The notes under the pieces are model-generated. The model made no database searches. It had not been told where the DNA came from and was given only the letters and a program-made list of their open reading frames with translations. The position numbers and the translations under genes are program-made. From Chloroflexota bacterium (GTDB lineage Bacteria; Chloroflexota; Dormibacteria; Dormibacterales; Dormibacteraceae), in NCBI GenBank assembly GCA_005880315.1, contig VBHB01000079.1, positions 1-64,000 of the forward strand: a DNA stretch of 64,000 bases, given 5' to 3'. Shown here in pieces: positions 18,110 to 29,077 of this stretch (positions are counted from its first letter, which is position 1; each line of letters opens with the position of its first letter).

Positions 18110-19635
18110 CAGTGCTTGAAGTGGCGCCTGCCGGTCACCACCATAGCGATGCCGGCCGCGTCGGCCGCCGCTATCACCTCGTCGTCCTTCATCGAGCCGC
18201 CGGGCTGGATCGCCGCCGTGACGCCGGCGCGGATTCCCTCTTCCAGCCCATCGGGAAAAGGAAAGAAGGCGTCGGACGCCATCACCGAGCCCGCCGCCCG
18301 CTCACCCGCGCGGCGGACCGCGATCTGCACCGCTTCGACGCGCGACATCTGCCCGGCCCCAACCCCGATGGCGGCGCAGTCCTTGAAGAGAACAATCGCG
18401 TTCGACTTCACATGCTTCACGGCCGTCCATGCCAGCTCGAGCTGTTCCCACTCCTTCTCGGTGGGCTGCCGTTGCGACACTACGCTGCATGACGCGCGGT
18501 CGAAGCCGGCCCGGTCCCACTCCTGGACCAGGAAGCCGCCGGCGACGGTGCGCACGTCGTAGTCGAACAGCCCGCGGACTCCTTCCTGCGCGGCCAGCAC
18601 GACCATGGTTTTGCGGCGGGCGAGCGTCTCGGTCGCCTCTTCGAGCACGGCGGGCGCGATGACCACGTGGGTCACGATCTGGACGATCAGCTCCGCGGTC
18701 GAACGGTCGAGCGGCCTGTTGACAGCGACCACGCCGCCGAACGCGGAGACCTTGTCGCACTCGTAGGCCATGCGATAAGCCGTGCTGATGTCATTCGCCA
18801 CGGCCAGGCCGCACGGGTTCATGTGTTTGATGATCGCGGTGGCCGGCCGGGCGAAGTCGCTCACGAGCGCCAGCGCCGCGGCCGCGTCCTGGATGTTGTT
18901 GAAGCCCGGCTCCTTGCCCTGGAGCTGCTCCGCTCCACCAATCCCGCCCGGGTGCGGCCCGAAGCGGTAGAACGCCGCCCGCTGATGCTCGTTCTCGCCG
19001 TATTTGAGCGCTTCTGCCAGCTGGCCCGCGAAGGAAAGCTCGGGCGGAAAGCCCATGTCTTCTTCGGCGCGCAGGTACGCGGCGATCCACGAGTCGTACG
19101 CGGCCGTGTGCGCATAGGCCTCCGCGGCGAGCCGACGACGCGTAGCGAGATCCACGCCTGCGCCCTGCAGTGCCGCGAGCACCTCCGTGTACCGCTCGGG
19201 CCGCACCACGACAACCACGCCTTCATGGTTCTTGGCCGCGGCCCGAATCATCGCCGGACCACCTATGTCGATCTGCTCGATCGCAGCCTCGAAAGCGACC
19301 GCCGGCCGGCTCACGGTTTCCACGAACGGGTAGAGGTTGCAGCACAGCAGGTCGATGGTCTTGAGGCCGTGAGCGTCCAGGGCCGCCAGGTGCTCTGGCT
19401 TGTCCCGCCGCGCGAGCAGGCCCGCGTGCACCCCCGGGTGCAGGGTCTTGACGCGGCCGTCCATCATCTCGGGAAATCCGGTGAGGTCGGAGACCGGATG
19501 CGCATCGATGGCGGCATCCGAAAGTGCATTCAGCGTGTTGCCGGTCGCATAAAGCTCGTAACCGAGGCGCTGGAGACCCCGCGCGAACCCGGTCAGCCCG
19601 TTCTTGTCACTGACCGACAGCAGGGCTCTTGGCAA
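18109..19635 (-). CDS. purH: bifunctional AICAR formyltransferase / IMP cyclohydrolase
   Basis: 508 aa; MPRALLSVSDKNGL, GGRVKTLHPGVHAGLL-like, KHMNPCGLA, SDAFFPFPDG motifs. Confidence 0.96.
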   Translation of the reverse strand: MPRALLSVSDKNGLTGFARGLQRLGYELYATGNTLNALSDAAIDAHPVSDLTGFPEMMDGRVKTLHPGVHAGLLARRDKPEHLAALDAHGLKTIDLLCCNLYPFVETVSRPAVAFEAAIEQIDIGGPAMIRAAAKNHEGVVVVVRPERYTEVLAALQGAGVDLATRRRLAAEAYAHTAAYDSWIAAYLRAEEDMGFPPELSFAGQLAEALKYGENEHQRAAFYRFGPHPGGIGGAEQLQGKEPGFNNIQDAAAALALVSDFARPATAIIKHMNPCGLAVANDISTAYRMAYECDKVSAFGGVVAVNRPLDRSTAELIVQIVTHVVIAPAVLEEATETLARRKTMVVLAAQEGVRGLFDYDVRTVAGGFLVQEWDRAGFDRASCSVVSQRQPTEKEWEQLELAWTAVKHVKSNAIVLFKDCAAIGVGAGQMSRVEAVQIAVRRAGERAAGSVMASDAFFPFPDGLEEGIRAGVTAAIQPGGSMKDDEVIAAADAAGIAMVVTGRRHFKH

Positions 19636-20182
19636 GTCTTGCCTCCAACAAGCGGATGGCCGTGGGGAGAATCCTGTGCTCGGCGTCGTGGATTCGCTCG
19701 CGCAGGCACTCCACCGTATCGCCTTTCAAGACCGGGACTCGCTCCTGGGCCAGGATCGGGCCGGCATCGAGGTCCTCGGTCACCAGGTGCACCGTCGCCC
19801 CAGTGACATCCACGCCGCTCTGCAGCGCCTGCTCGACCGCGTCCATGCCGCCTCCGAATTCGGGCAGCAGCGACGGGTGGACGTTGACGATGCGGCCTCG
19901 AAACGCTTCGAGGAACGGGCGAGTGTGGATGCGGTCATAGCCGGCGTCGACCACGAGCTCGACGCCATGGGCCATGAAGAAGTCACGCATTGCGATATCC
20001 CGCTCTTCCTCCGACTCAAAGCGCTTCAACGAAAGCTCGCCAAGTGGGATTTCTCGGTCGCGTGCAAACGTTGCGCCCCCGCAGGACGGACGGTTGGTCG
20101 CCACAGCCACCACCTCGAAGCCGCGCTCGACCAGGTTGCGGAGATTGGAGCCTTTACCAGACACCACGACCCCAAGTCTCAT
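19607..20182 (-). CDS. purN: phosphoribosylglycinamide formyltransferase
   Basis: 191 aa; VVSGKGSNLRNL, NVHPSLLPEFGG motifs. Confidence 0.94.
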   Translation of the reverse strand: MRLGVVVSGKGSNLRNLVERGFEVVAVATNRPSCGGATFARDREIPLGELSLKRFESEEERDIAMRDFFMAHGVELVVDAGYDRIHTRPFLEAFRGRIVNVHPSLLPEFGGGMDAVEQALQSGVDVTGATVHLVTEDLDAGPILAQERVPVLKGDTVECLRERIHDAEHRILPTAIRLLEARLAKSPAVGQ

Positions 20183-20188
20183 CGCCGG

Positions 20189-21169
20189 CTAGCTGATCAC
20201 CACGCGCTCACTGGTTTTGTGCGCCACGACCTCGCCCACCACCTGAGCGCTGCGCGGCACCTCGTCTCGATCGACGACCAGGATCATCCCGAGCCCCATG
20301 TTGAAGGTGCCGAACATCTCGTCGTCGGCGATGCGGCCGCGCCTGCGAACCAGCTCGAAGATCGACGGTTCGACCCAGGAGCGCCGGCCCAGGCGAGCGC
20401 CCAGCCCTTCGGGCAGGCAGCGCGGCAGGTTGCCGTAGATGCCGCCGCCGGTGATATGGGCAGCCCCCTTCCAAGCGATCGAACCCAGCTCCTGGAGGTA
20501 CGACCTGTGCGGCTCGAGCAGCTCCTCGCCGAGAGGGCGGCCGAGCTCCGAGTAAACACGGCTGAGGGGAACGCCCTCGAACACTTTGCGGACCAGCGAG
20601 AAGCCGTTGGTGTGTAGGCCGCTGGAGGGCAGCCCGATCAACAGGTCGCCGGCGCGGATCTCCTTCGGATCTCTCATGAGGCCGGGCGGGACCATGCCGA
20701 CGATGAATCCCGCCAGGTCGTAGTCGCCGAGTGCGTACACGCCAGGCATCTCGGCCGTCTCGCCCCCGAGCAGCGCGCAGCCCGCCTCTCGGCACGCGAT
20801 CGTAATGCCCTCGATCACCTGCGTGAACACTTGCGGATCGAGCTTGCCGGTGGCGAAGTAGTCGAGGAAGAACACGGGGCGCGCGCCGGCGGTCGCGATG
20901 TCGTTCACGCAGTGGTTGACGATGTCGACTCCGATGCCCTGATGAGACGAGGCGGCGATCGCCACCTTGATCTTGGTGCCGACGCCATCAGCGCTGGCCG
21001 CTAGGTGCCCGCCGCCGGGAAGCGCATACAGGCCCGCGAACGGGCCCACGCCTCGGACCACCTCTTCACCATGGGTGGCAGCGATCAGCGGCTTGACGCG
21101 CTCCAGCACCCGCTCGTAGGCCTCGATGTCGACGCCGGCCGCGGCGTACGACAGCCCTTCGCCCGCCAT
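20189..21169 (-). CDS. purM: phosphoribosylformylglycinamidine cyclo-ligase
   Basis: Start at MAGEGLSYAAAGVDIEAYERV; SADGVGTKIKVA, GGETAEMPG motifs; ORF-track N-terminal extension rejected (overlaps purF). Confidence 0.94.
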   Translation of the reverse strand: MAGEGLSYAAAGVDIEAYERVLERVKPLIAATHGEEVVRGVGPFAGLYALPGGGHLAASADGVGTKIKVAIAASSHQGIGVDIVNHCVNDIATAGARPVFFLDYFATGKLDPQVFTQVIEGITIACREAGCALLGGETAEMPGVYALGDYDLAGFIVGMVPPGLMRDPKEIRAGDLLIGLPSSGLHTNGFSLVRKVFEGVPLSRVYSELGRPLGEELLEPHRSYLQELGSIAWKGAAHITGGGIYGNLPRCLPEGLGARLGRRSWVEPSIFELVRRRGRIADDEMFGTFNMGLGMILVVDRDEVPRSAQVVGEVVAHKTSERVVIS

Positions 21170-22632
21170 CAGGACTTGTGGATCAAAGAAGGGGATGGCG
21201 GCCCGGATACATGGTCCGACTTGGCCGGCATCTCGAACTGCATCTTGTCCATCTCGAGCTGCTGCGGCACCGGCACCGGGTACGAGCCGTCGAAACAGGC
21301 CCGGCAAAACTGGTCGGCCGTGCCCCGCCCGATCGCGCGCATCAATCCCGGTATGGACAGGTAGGTGAGGCTGTCGGCCCCAATGTGAGTTCGCACCTCT
21401 TCCACCGTGCGCCCCGAGGCGATCAGCTCTTTGGTCGAGCCGATATCCACGCCCATGAAGCAAGGGAATCGCATCGGCGGGCTGGAGATGCGCATATGGA
21501 TCTCGCTGGCACCGGCGGACCGCAGTCTCTCGATGATTCGACGCGAGGTCGTGCCTCGAACGATGGAATCGTCGACCGCGATCACGCGCTTGCCCTTGAT
21601 CGACCGCGGCAAGGCGTTGAGCTTGAGCATGACGCCCGCTTCGCGCAGGGTCTGGTCAGGCTGGATGAAGGTGCGGTTGATGTAGCGGCTCTTCATCAGG
21701 GCCTCCCGGAAAGGAATGCCGGCCGCCTCTGCATAGCCGATTGCAGCGGGCGTGCCTGAGTCAGGGAACGCGATGACCATGTCGGCATCGACCGGCGCCT
21801 CTTTCGCAAGCTCGTTGCCCATGCGAATGCGCGCCTCCTCCAGCTCGCAGTTCTTGAGGATGGAATCGGGGCGCGCAAAGTAGATGAACTCGAAGACGCA
21901 CATTGCGTGCTTGCTCGAGGTTTGGAAAGCGAGGTTGTGCACGCCGTGCTCGTCCATCACCACCATCTCCCCGGGCTGCACCTCGCGCACGAAGGTCGCG
22001 TTGACGGTGTCGAGCGCACACGTTTCCGAGGCGATGACATGCGCCGGCTGACCGGGCAGCGGGATGAAGCCGATGCACAGGGGCCGGAATCCGAATGGGT
22101 CGCGCAGGGCGATGAGCTGCGTCGGCGTGATGATCCCGCACGAATATGCCCCCACCACGCGAGCGAATGTCTTGCGGATCACCTCTTCCCACGTGCGTCC
22201 GTGCGTGTGCTCGATGAGCCTCGCCATGACCTCGGTGTCGAGCGCCGACTCGAAGATTGCGCCCTCCTCTTCCAGTTGGCGGCGCAGCGCGTCCGCGTTC
22301 AGGAGGTTTCCGTTGTGCGCGATGGCTCCAGGTCCGAGCTGCGGGTGGTGGAAGGGCAGCGGATGGGCGTTCTCCGCGCGGCTCGAGCCGGTGGTCGAGT
22401 ACCGCGTGTGTCCCAGCGCGATGATGGAGCCCTCACCCATGTCTCGGACCGTTTGCGGCGAGAACACCTGGGCGACCAGGCCCATGCCGCGATGCACGCG
22501 AACGGACTGGCCGTCCGACACCGCGATCCCCGCAGACTCCTGGCCTCGATGCTGCAGCGCGAACATTCCGAAATAGGTGATGTTGGCGACGTCCACCCCG
22601 CGGGCCGCGCAGATCCCGAATACCCCGCACAT
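21169..22632 (-). CDS. purF: amidophosphoribosyltransferase
   Basis: MCGVFGICAA with Cys2 nucleophile, PRPP motif VIAVDDSIVRGTTSRRI; ORF-track extension to 23061 rejected. Confidence 0.95.
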   Translation of the reverse strand: MCGVFGICAARGVDVANITYFGMFALQHRGQESAGIAVSDGQSVRVHRGMGLVAQVFSPQTVRDMGEGSIIALGHTRYSTTGSSRAENAHPLPFHHPQLGPGAIAHNGNLLNADALRRQLEEEGAIFESALDTEVMARLIEHTHGRTWEEVIRKTFARVVGAYSCGIITPTQLIALRDPFGFRPLCIGFIPLPGQPAHVIASETCALDTVNATFVREVQPGEMVVMDEHGVHNLAFQTSSKHAMCVFEFIYFARPDSILKNCELEEARIRMGNELAKEAPVDADMVIAFPDSGTPAAIGYAEAAGIPFREALMKSRYINRTFIQPDQTLREAGVMLKLNALPRSIKGKRVIAVDDSIVRGTTSRRIIERLRSAGASEIHMRISSPPMRFPCFMGVDIGSTKELIASGRTVEEVRTHIGADSLTYLSIPGLMRAIGRGTADQFCRACFDGSYPVPVPQQLEMDKMQFEMPAKSDHVSGPPSPSLIHKS

Positions 22633-22775
22633 CAGTGACGCGATCCCGAGGTCCGCCGCAAGATTCGCGGCATCGGCGGCCGGAGCCAAGGAGACGACGA
22701 GCACGCGAGGGAGCGCATCGCGTAGATGCGGGACCGAGCGCGCGCAGGAGTCGACGCAGGCTTCAGCGCCTCTCT

Positions 22776-22810
22776 CGGGGTCCCCGCCGAATCGCAAGAT
22801 TCGCCGGGGT
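22776..22810 (+). repeat. dispersed palindromic element, copy B (GGGGTCCCC + hairpin)
   Basis: CGGGGT then CCCCGCCGAATC-GCAA-GATTCGCCGGGG (11/12 paired, GNRA-type loop) in the 232-bp purL-purF gap. Confidence 0.65.
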
Positions 22811-22864
22811 GAGACGGCGCCCGGCCGCCTAGGCCGCGAAGATGCAAGGAACTTCGGGAGCGCG

Positions 22865-25053
<2,189 letters not shown>

Positions 25054-25057
<4 letters not shown>

Positions 25058-25758
25058 GAGACCAGCACCTTCATCGCATTGCCTGCGACCGAGCGGAAGA
25101 GCTTGACGCCGTCCGCGCCGCCCAGCTCGGGCTCCGAGCAGCGCTCCGGGTGCGGCATCATCCCGAGCACGTTGCCGCGCTTGTTGATGATGCCGGCGAT
25201 GTTGTGCAGCGAGCCGTTGGGGTTGGCGCTCGGGAGGACACGGCCGCCGGGGTCGCAGTAGCGAAATACGACCTGTCCGTTCTGCTCCAGTCGCGAGAGC
25301 ACCGCGGGTTCGGCGAAGTAGCTGCCTTCACCGTGGGAGATGGGCATGCGGATCACCTCACGCTCGGAGCAAGCGGACGTGAAAGGCAGGTCTTTGCGCT
25401 CGACCATCAGGTGCGTCCATTCGCAGCGGAATTCGAGTGAGGAGTTTCGAATGAGCGCCCCCGGCAGGAGCCCGGCTTCGCAGAGGATCTGGAACCCGTT
25501 GCAGATTCCCCAGACGAGCCCGCCGCGGTCGGCGAACTCTCCAATCGATTCCATCACAGGCGCAAATCGCGCGATCGCGCCCGTCCGGAGATAGTCGCCA
25601 TATGCAAAGCCGCCCGGCAGGATCACGCAGTCGCAGCCCTTGAGATCGGCGTCCTTGTGCCACAGGTACTGAAGCTGCGCGCCGACCACCTGGTCGACGA
25701 CCCAGCCGCAATCGCGGTCGGACCAGGTGCCGGGAAATACGACAACACCGAACTTCAC
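25054..25758 (-). CDS. purQ: phosphoribosylformylglycinamidine synthase subunit I (glutaminase)
   Basis: 234 aa; [43 protein letters not shown] motifs. Confidence 0.95.
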
Positions 25759-26021
25759 CGGTGCTTGCCACCTTCATGGTCGAGCTCGAAATGGAAGTCC
25801 TCTATGACGTGGTTCGCCAGCAGCTGCCGGCACATCGCCTCCACGCGCTCGCGCGCCTCGTGCATGGTCTCGGCCTCCAGGCTCACCTCGATGTACTTAC
25901 CGACGCGGACGTCCTCGACCTCGCGGAATCCCAGCGTCATCAGTCCCTGCTTCACAGTGAGGCCTTGCGGGTCGTTGACAACAGGCTTCGGCGTAACGAT
26001 GACTCGAGCCGTAGCCTTCAC
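25755..26021 (-). CDS. purS: phosphoribosylformylglycinamidine synthase subunit PurS
   Basis: 88 aa; [33 protein letters not shown]; between purQ and purC. Confidence 0.93.
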   Translation of the reverse strand: MKATARVIVTPKPVVNDPQGLTVKQGLMTLGFREVEDVRVGKYIEVSLEAETMHEARERVEAMCRQLLANHVIEDFHFELDHEGGKHR

Positions 26022-26977
26022 GTTTCGTTCCGCGGTTTGGGTGGAAACAGAGGCTTGCCGACGAGGCGATGGTAGGCGGTCAGGTATCGCTCGCGCGTCT
26101 GCGCCACGATGTCGTCAGGAAGGCGAGGCGGCTCTGATTCCTTGTCCCAGCCCGAGCTCGTGAGCCAGTCGCGCACGAACTGTTTGTCGTAGGACTGGGG
26201 CGACGTGCCGATCTGATACGTCGCGGCCTCCCAGTAACGCGAGCTGTCGGGAGTCAGCGCCTCGTCGATCAAGACCAGGTCGTCGTCGATGAGACCGAAC
26301 TCGAACTTGGTGTCCGCCAGGATGAGCCCACGGCGCTCGGCGAGCGTCGATGCGAATTTGTACAGCTCGAGGCTGGCATCGCGGAGCTTCGTTGCCAGCT
26401 CGTCCCCCAGCTCCTTCTTCAGCTGCGCGAAGGTGATGTTCTCGTCATGCCCGCTCTCGGCTTTCGTCGCGGGCGAGAAGGTTGGATACGCCATGCGCTC
26501 GCTCTCGCGGAGGCCTGGCGGCATCGGGTCGCCGGCGAGAGTGTGCGACTCCTGGTATTCCTTCCACGCGCTGCCCGCGAGGTAGCCTCGGACGACGCAC
26601 TCGAAGTCGATGCGCTTTGCCCTGCGCACGATCATGAAGCGGCCGGCAAGCTCGTCGCGGCGGTCGCGGAGCGCAGCGGGAAGGTCGGGCACCATCCCCG
26701 ACACGAGGTGGTTCTCCTGGAAGGAATGCGTCTGTGAGAACCAATAGATCGACAGCTGAGTGAGCACCTTGCCGCGGTCCGGAATGCCGTTGGGCAGGAC
26801 GTGATCGAAAGCAGAGATGCGGTCGGTCGCGACCATGAGCAGCTGGTCCGGGCCTAGAACGTACGTATCGCGAACCTTGCCGCGAGAGAAGAGCTCGAGC
26901 GGAAGGTCGGTTTCGGTTACAGGCGGCCCCGCGATCATCGGGCGTTCACGATAGCGACCCAGCCAGTCGATGCTCAA
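26018..26977 (-). CDS. purC: phosphoribosylaminoimidazole-succinocarboxamide synthase
   Basis: 319 aa; FSRGKVRDTYVLGPDQLLMVATDRISAFDHVLPNGIPDRGKVL. Confidence 0.95.
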   Translation of the reverse strand: MSIDWLGRYRERPMIAGPPVTETDLPLELFSRGKVRDTYVLGPDQLLMVATDRISAFDHVLPNGIPDRGKVLTQLSIYWFSQTHSFQENHLVSGMVPDLPAALRDRRDELAGRFMIVRRAKRIDFECVVRGYLAGSAWKEYQESHTLAGDPMPPGLRESERMAYPTFSPATKAESGHDENITFAQLKKELGDELATKLRDASLELYKFASTLAERRGLILADTKFEFGLIDDDLVLIDEALTPDSSRYWEAATYQIGTSPQSYDKQFVRDWLTSSGWDKESEPPRLPDDIVAQTRERYLTAYHRLVGKPLFPPKPRNET

Positions 26978-28282
26978 TCAACGGCGGACCCCCAGCCCGA
27001 GCCTTTCGTACGCGAGGTCGGTGTGCTCAAGGCCCGCCCAGGGATCGAAGACCTCATCCAGGCGCACACCGATACGCTTCATGACCTCAGCGTCTTTCTC
27101 GAGAACCTCGCGGAAGCCCGGCCCCTCATCGTCGAGCGCCTTCATCGCGGCCTTCTGTACCACCAGATACGCATCCTCACGTGACATGCCGCTGTCGAGA
27201 AGGGCAAGCATCACGCGCTGTGAGAACACAACGCCGCCTCCGAACTGGAGGTTGCGGAGCATGCGATCCGGCCTGACCTCGAGCCCCGTCAGCACCTTGG
27301 CCATTTCGAGCGCCATGTAGTCCACGGCGGCGCACGCGTCGGGAAAGATGATGCGCTCGGCTGAGGAGTGGCTGATGTCACGTTCGTGCCAGAGGCCGGT
27401 GTTTTCGAGGGCGGTGACGAGATGTCCGCGCACTACCCGCGCGAGCCCACACACGCGCTCTGTCATGACGGGGTTGCGCTTGTGCGGCATCGCCGAGCTG
27501 CCCTTCTGCTCTTTGCCGAAGGGCTCGAACGCCTCCCCGACCTCGCTTCGCTGCAAGTGGCGGATCTCGATGGCAATTCGCTCCAGCGTGCCCGCGGCCA
27601 GGGCGAGCGCCGACATGAAGCTCGCATGCCGATCCCGCGCCACGACCTGCGTCGAGATCGGGTCGGGCTTGAGGCCGAGCTCCGCGCAGACATACTCCTC
27701 GACACTGGGATCGACCGTCGCATGCGTGCCGACGGCGCCGCTGATGCGACCCACCGCGACCTCGTCCGTGGCGCGCTCGAGGCGGGTGATGGCGCGATCC
27801 AGCTCGGCGACCCAGCCCGCGACCTTGAAGCCGAATGTTGTGGGCTCAGCCACCACGCCGTGCGTGCGGCCGGCCATGAGCGTCTTGCGATGGCGCACCG
27901 CCAGCTCCGCGGCGGCCCCGCGCACGACGGCCAGGTCGCGAGCGATGATCTTGGAGGAGTCGATGAGCTGCACGGCCATCGCGTTGTCGTTGAGGTCCTG
28001 GCTGGTCATGCCGAGGTGCACGTAACGGGCCTCGGGCTGGCCGATCGACTCGTTGACGACAGTGAGGAAGGCGATCACGTCATGACCGACCCGGGCCTCG
28101 ACCTGGGCGATCTTCGCCGCGTCGAAGGTGGCTTTGCGGATCTTGGGCAGGGCTGATTCAGGAACGCGGCCGAGCCTCGCCCAGGCCTCGGTCGCCAGGA
28201 TTTCGATGCGCAAAAACAGCTCAAACCGGTGCTGGTCGGCCCAGACCGCCCGAATCGCAGGCGGAGAGTATCGCTCGATCAA
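26978..28282 (-). CDS. purB: adenylosuccinate lyase
   Basis: 434 aa; signature GSSAMPHKRNP, TSQDLNDNA, GRTHGVVAEPTTFG. Confidence 0.96.
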   Translation of the reverse strand: MIERYSPPAIRAVWADQHRFELFLRIEILATEAWARLGRVPESALPKIRKATFDAAKIAQVEARVGHDVIAFLTVVNESIGQPEARYVHLGMTSQDLNDNAMAVQLIDSSKIIARDLAVVRGAAAELAVRHRKTLMAGRTHGVVAEPTTFGFKVAGWVAELDRAITRLERATDEVAVGRISGAVGTHATVDPSVEEYVCAELGLKPDPISTQVVARDRHASFMSALALAAGTLERIAIEIRHLQRSEVGEAFEPFGKEQKGSSAMPHKRNPVMTERVCGLARVVRGHLVTALENTGLWHERDISHSSAERIIFPDACAAVDYMALEMAKVLTGLEVRPDRMLRNLQFGGGVVFSQRVMLALLDSGMSREDAYLVVQKAAMKALDDEGPGFREVLEKDAEVMKRIGVRLDEVFDPWAGLEHTDLAYERLGLGVRR

Positions 28283-28321
28283 TAGAGGCGCCGGCTCCCA
28301 ATGGACAATGGGGACAGGGCG

Positions 28322-28327
28322 ATTATA
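28322..28327 (-). promoter_or_regulatory. candidate -10 box (TATAAT) of the purB-initiated operon
   Basis: Reverse strand GCCAGTTATAATCGCCC about 40 nt upstream of purB start; -35 not clear. Confidence 0.4.
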
Positions 28328-28468
28328 ACTGGCGCCATGCGAGCAGATGTTGTGGCTGCGTCAACCAAGGCTACAAGATGCTGTGGCACCGGAATGTGTC
28401 GTGAGACCAACCGACCCTCCCATCGATAATCGACAGCTAAATGCCGCCGAGCCCTCTTCTTTTCCCCT

Positions 28469-28497
28469 GTAACCAGTTCGAGCGACCCCTCGTTTGA
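28469..28497 (+). promoter_or_regulatory. candidate ECF-type promoter (GTAACC-N17-GTTTGA)
   Basis: gtaacc-agttcgagcgacccctc-gtttga upstream of the ECF gene; same layout as 12974-13002. Confidence 0.5.
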
Positions 28498-28519
28498 AGG
28501 GGCGCAGGCTGGAGAGCCA

Positions 28520-29077
28520 GTGAGCGACCCGCTGCGGGACGACGAGCGAGAGCTTGTCGAACGCGCCAAGCGGGATCCCCGGCAGTTCGGGGCGCTCTAC
28601 GACAGGCATTTTCAGCAGATCTACAGGTTCGTGTATTCAAGAGTGAGGGAGCAAACCGCGGCAGAAGACGTCACTTCGGAGATCTTCATGAAGGCTCTGA
28701 AGGCCATGCCCCGATACCAGGACACGGGGCGGCCTTTTGCTGCCTGGCTGTACCAGATCTCGGTCAACGCCATCGCCGACCGATATCGCACGTTGCGGCC
28801 GTCGTCTCCGCTCGACGACTTCCACGACCTTTCGATCGCTGAGCCACCGCTCGAAGAGCAGGCCGCGCACCGCGACGAGATCCGCCGCATCTGGGCCCTT
28901 GTCGAGGCGCTGCCCGTCCAGCAGAAAACAGCGCTGGTGCTCAAGTTCCAGGAGGACATGAAGATCGAGGACATCGCGGTTGCGATGGGCAAGACGCCCG
29001 GCGCCGTCAAGCTCCTCATCCACCGAGGCGTGAGCCGCTTGCGCGAAGAGGCTGACAGTTTGAGGCCCGCGGAATGA
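28520..29077 (+). CDS. ECF RNA polymerase sigma factor
   Basis: 185 aa; YRFVYSRVREQTAAEDVTSEIFMKAL and KTALVLKFQEDMKIEDIAVAMGKTPGAVKLLIHRGVSRLRE. Confidence 0.92.
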   Translation: MSDPLRDDERELVERAKRDPRQFGALYDRHFQQIYRFVYSRVREQTAAEDVTSEIFMKALKAMPRYQDTGRPFAAWLYQISVNAIADRYRTLRPSSPLDDFHDLSIAEPPLEEQAAHRDEIRRIWALVEALPVQQKTALVLKFQEDMKIEDIAVAMGKTPGAVKLLIHRGVSRLREEADSLRPAE

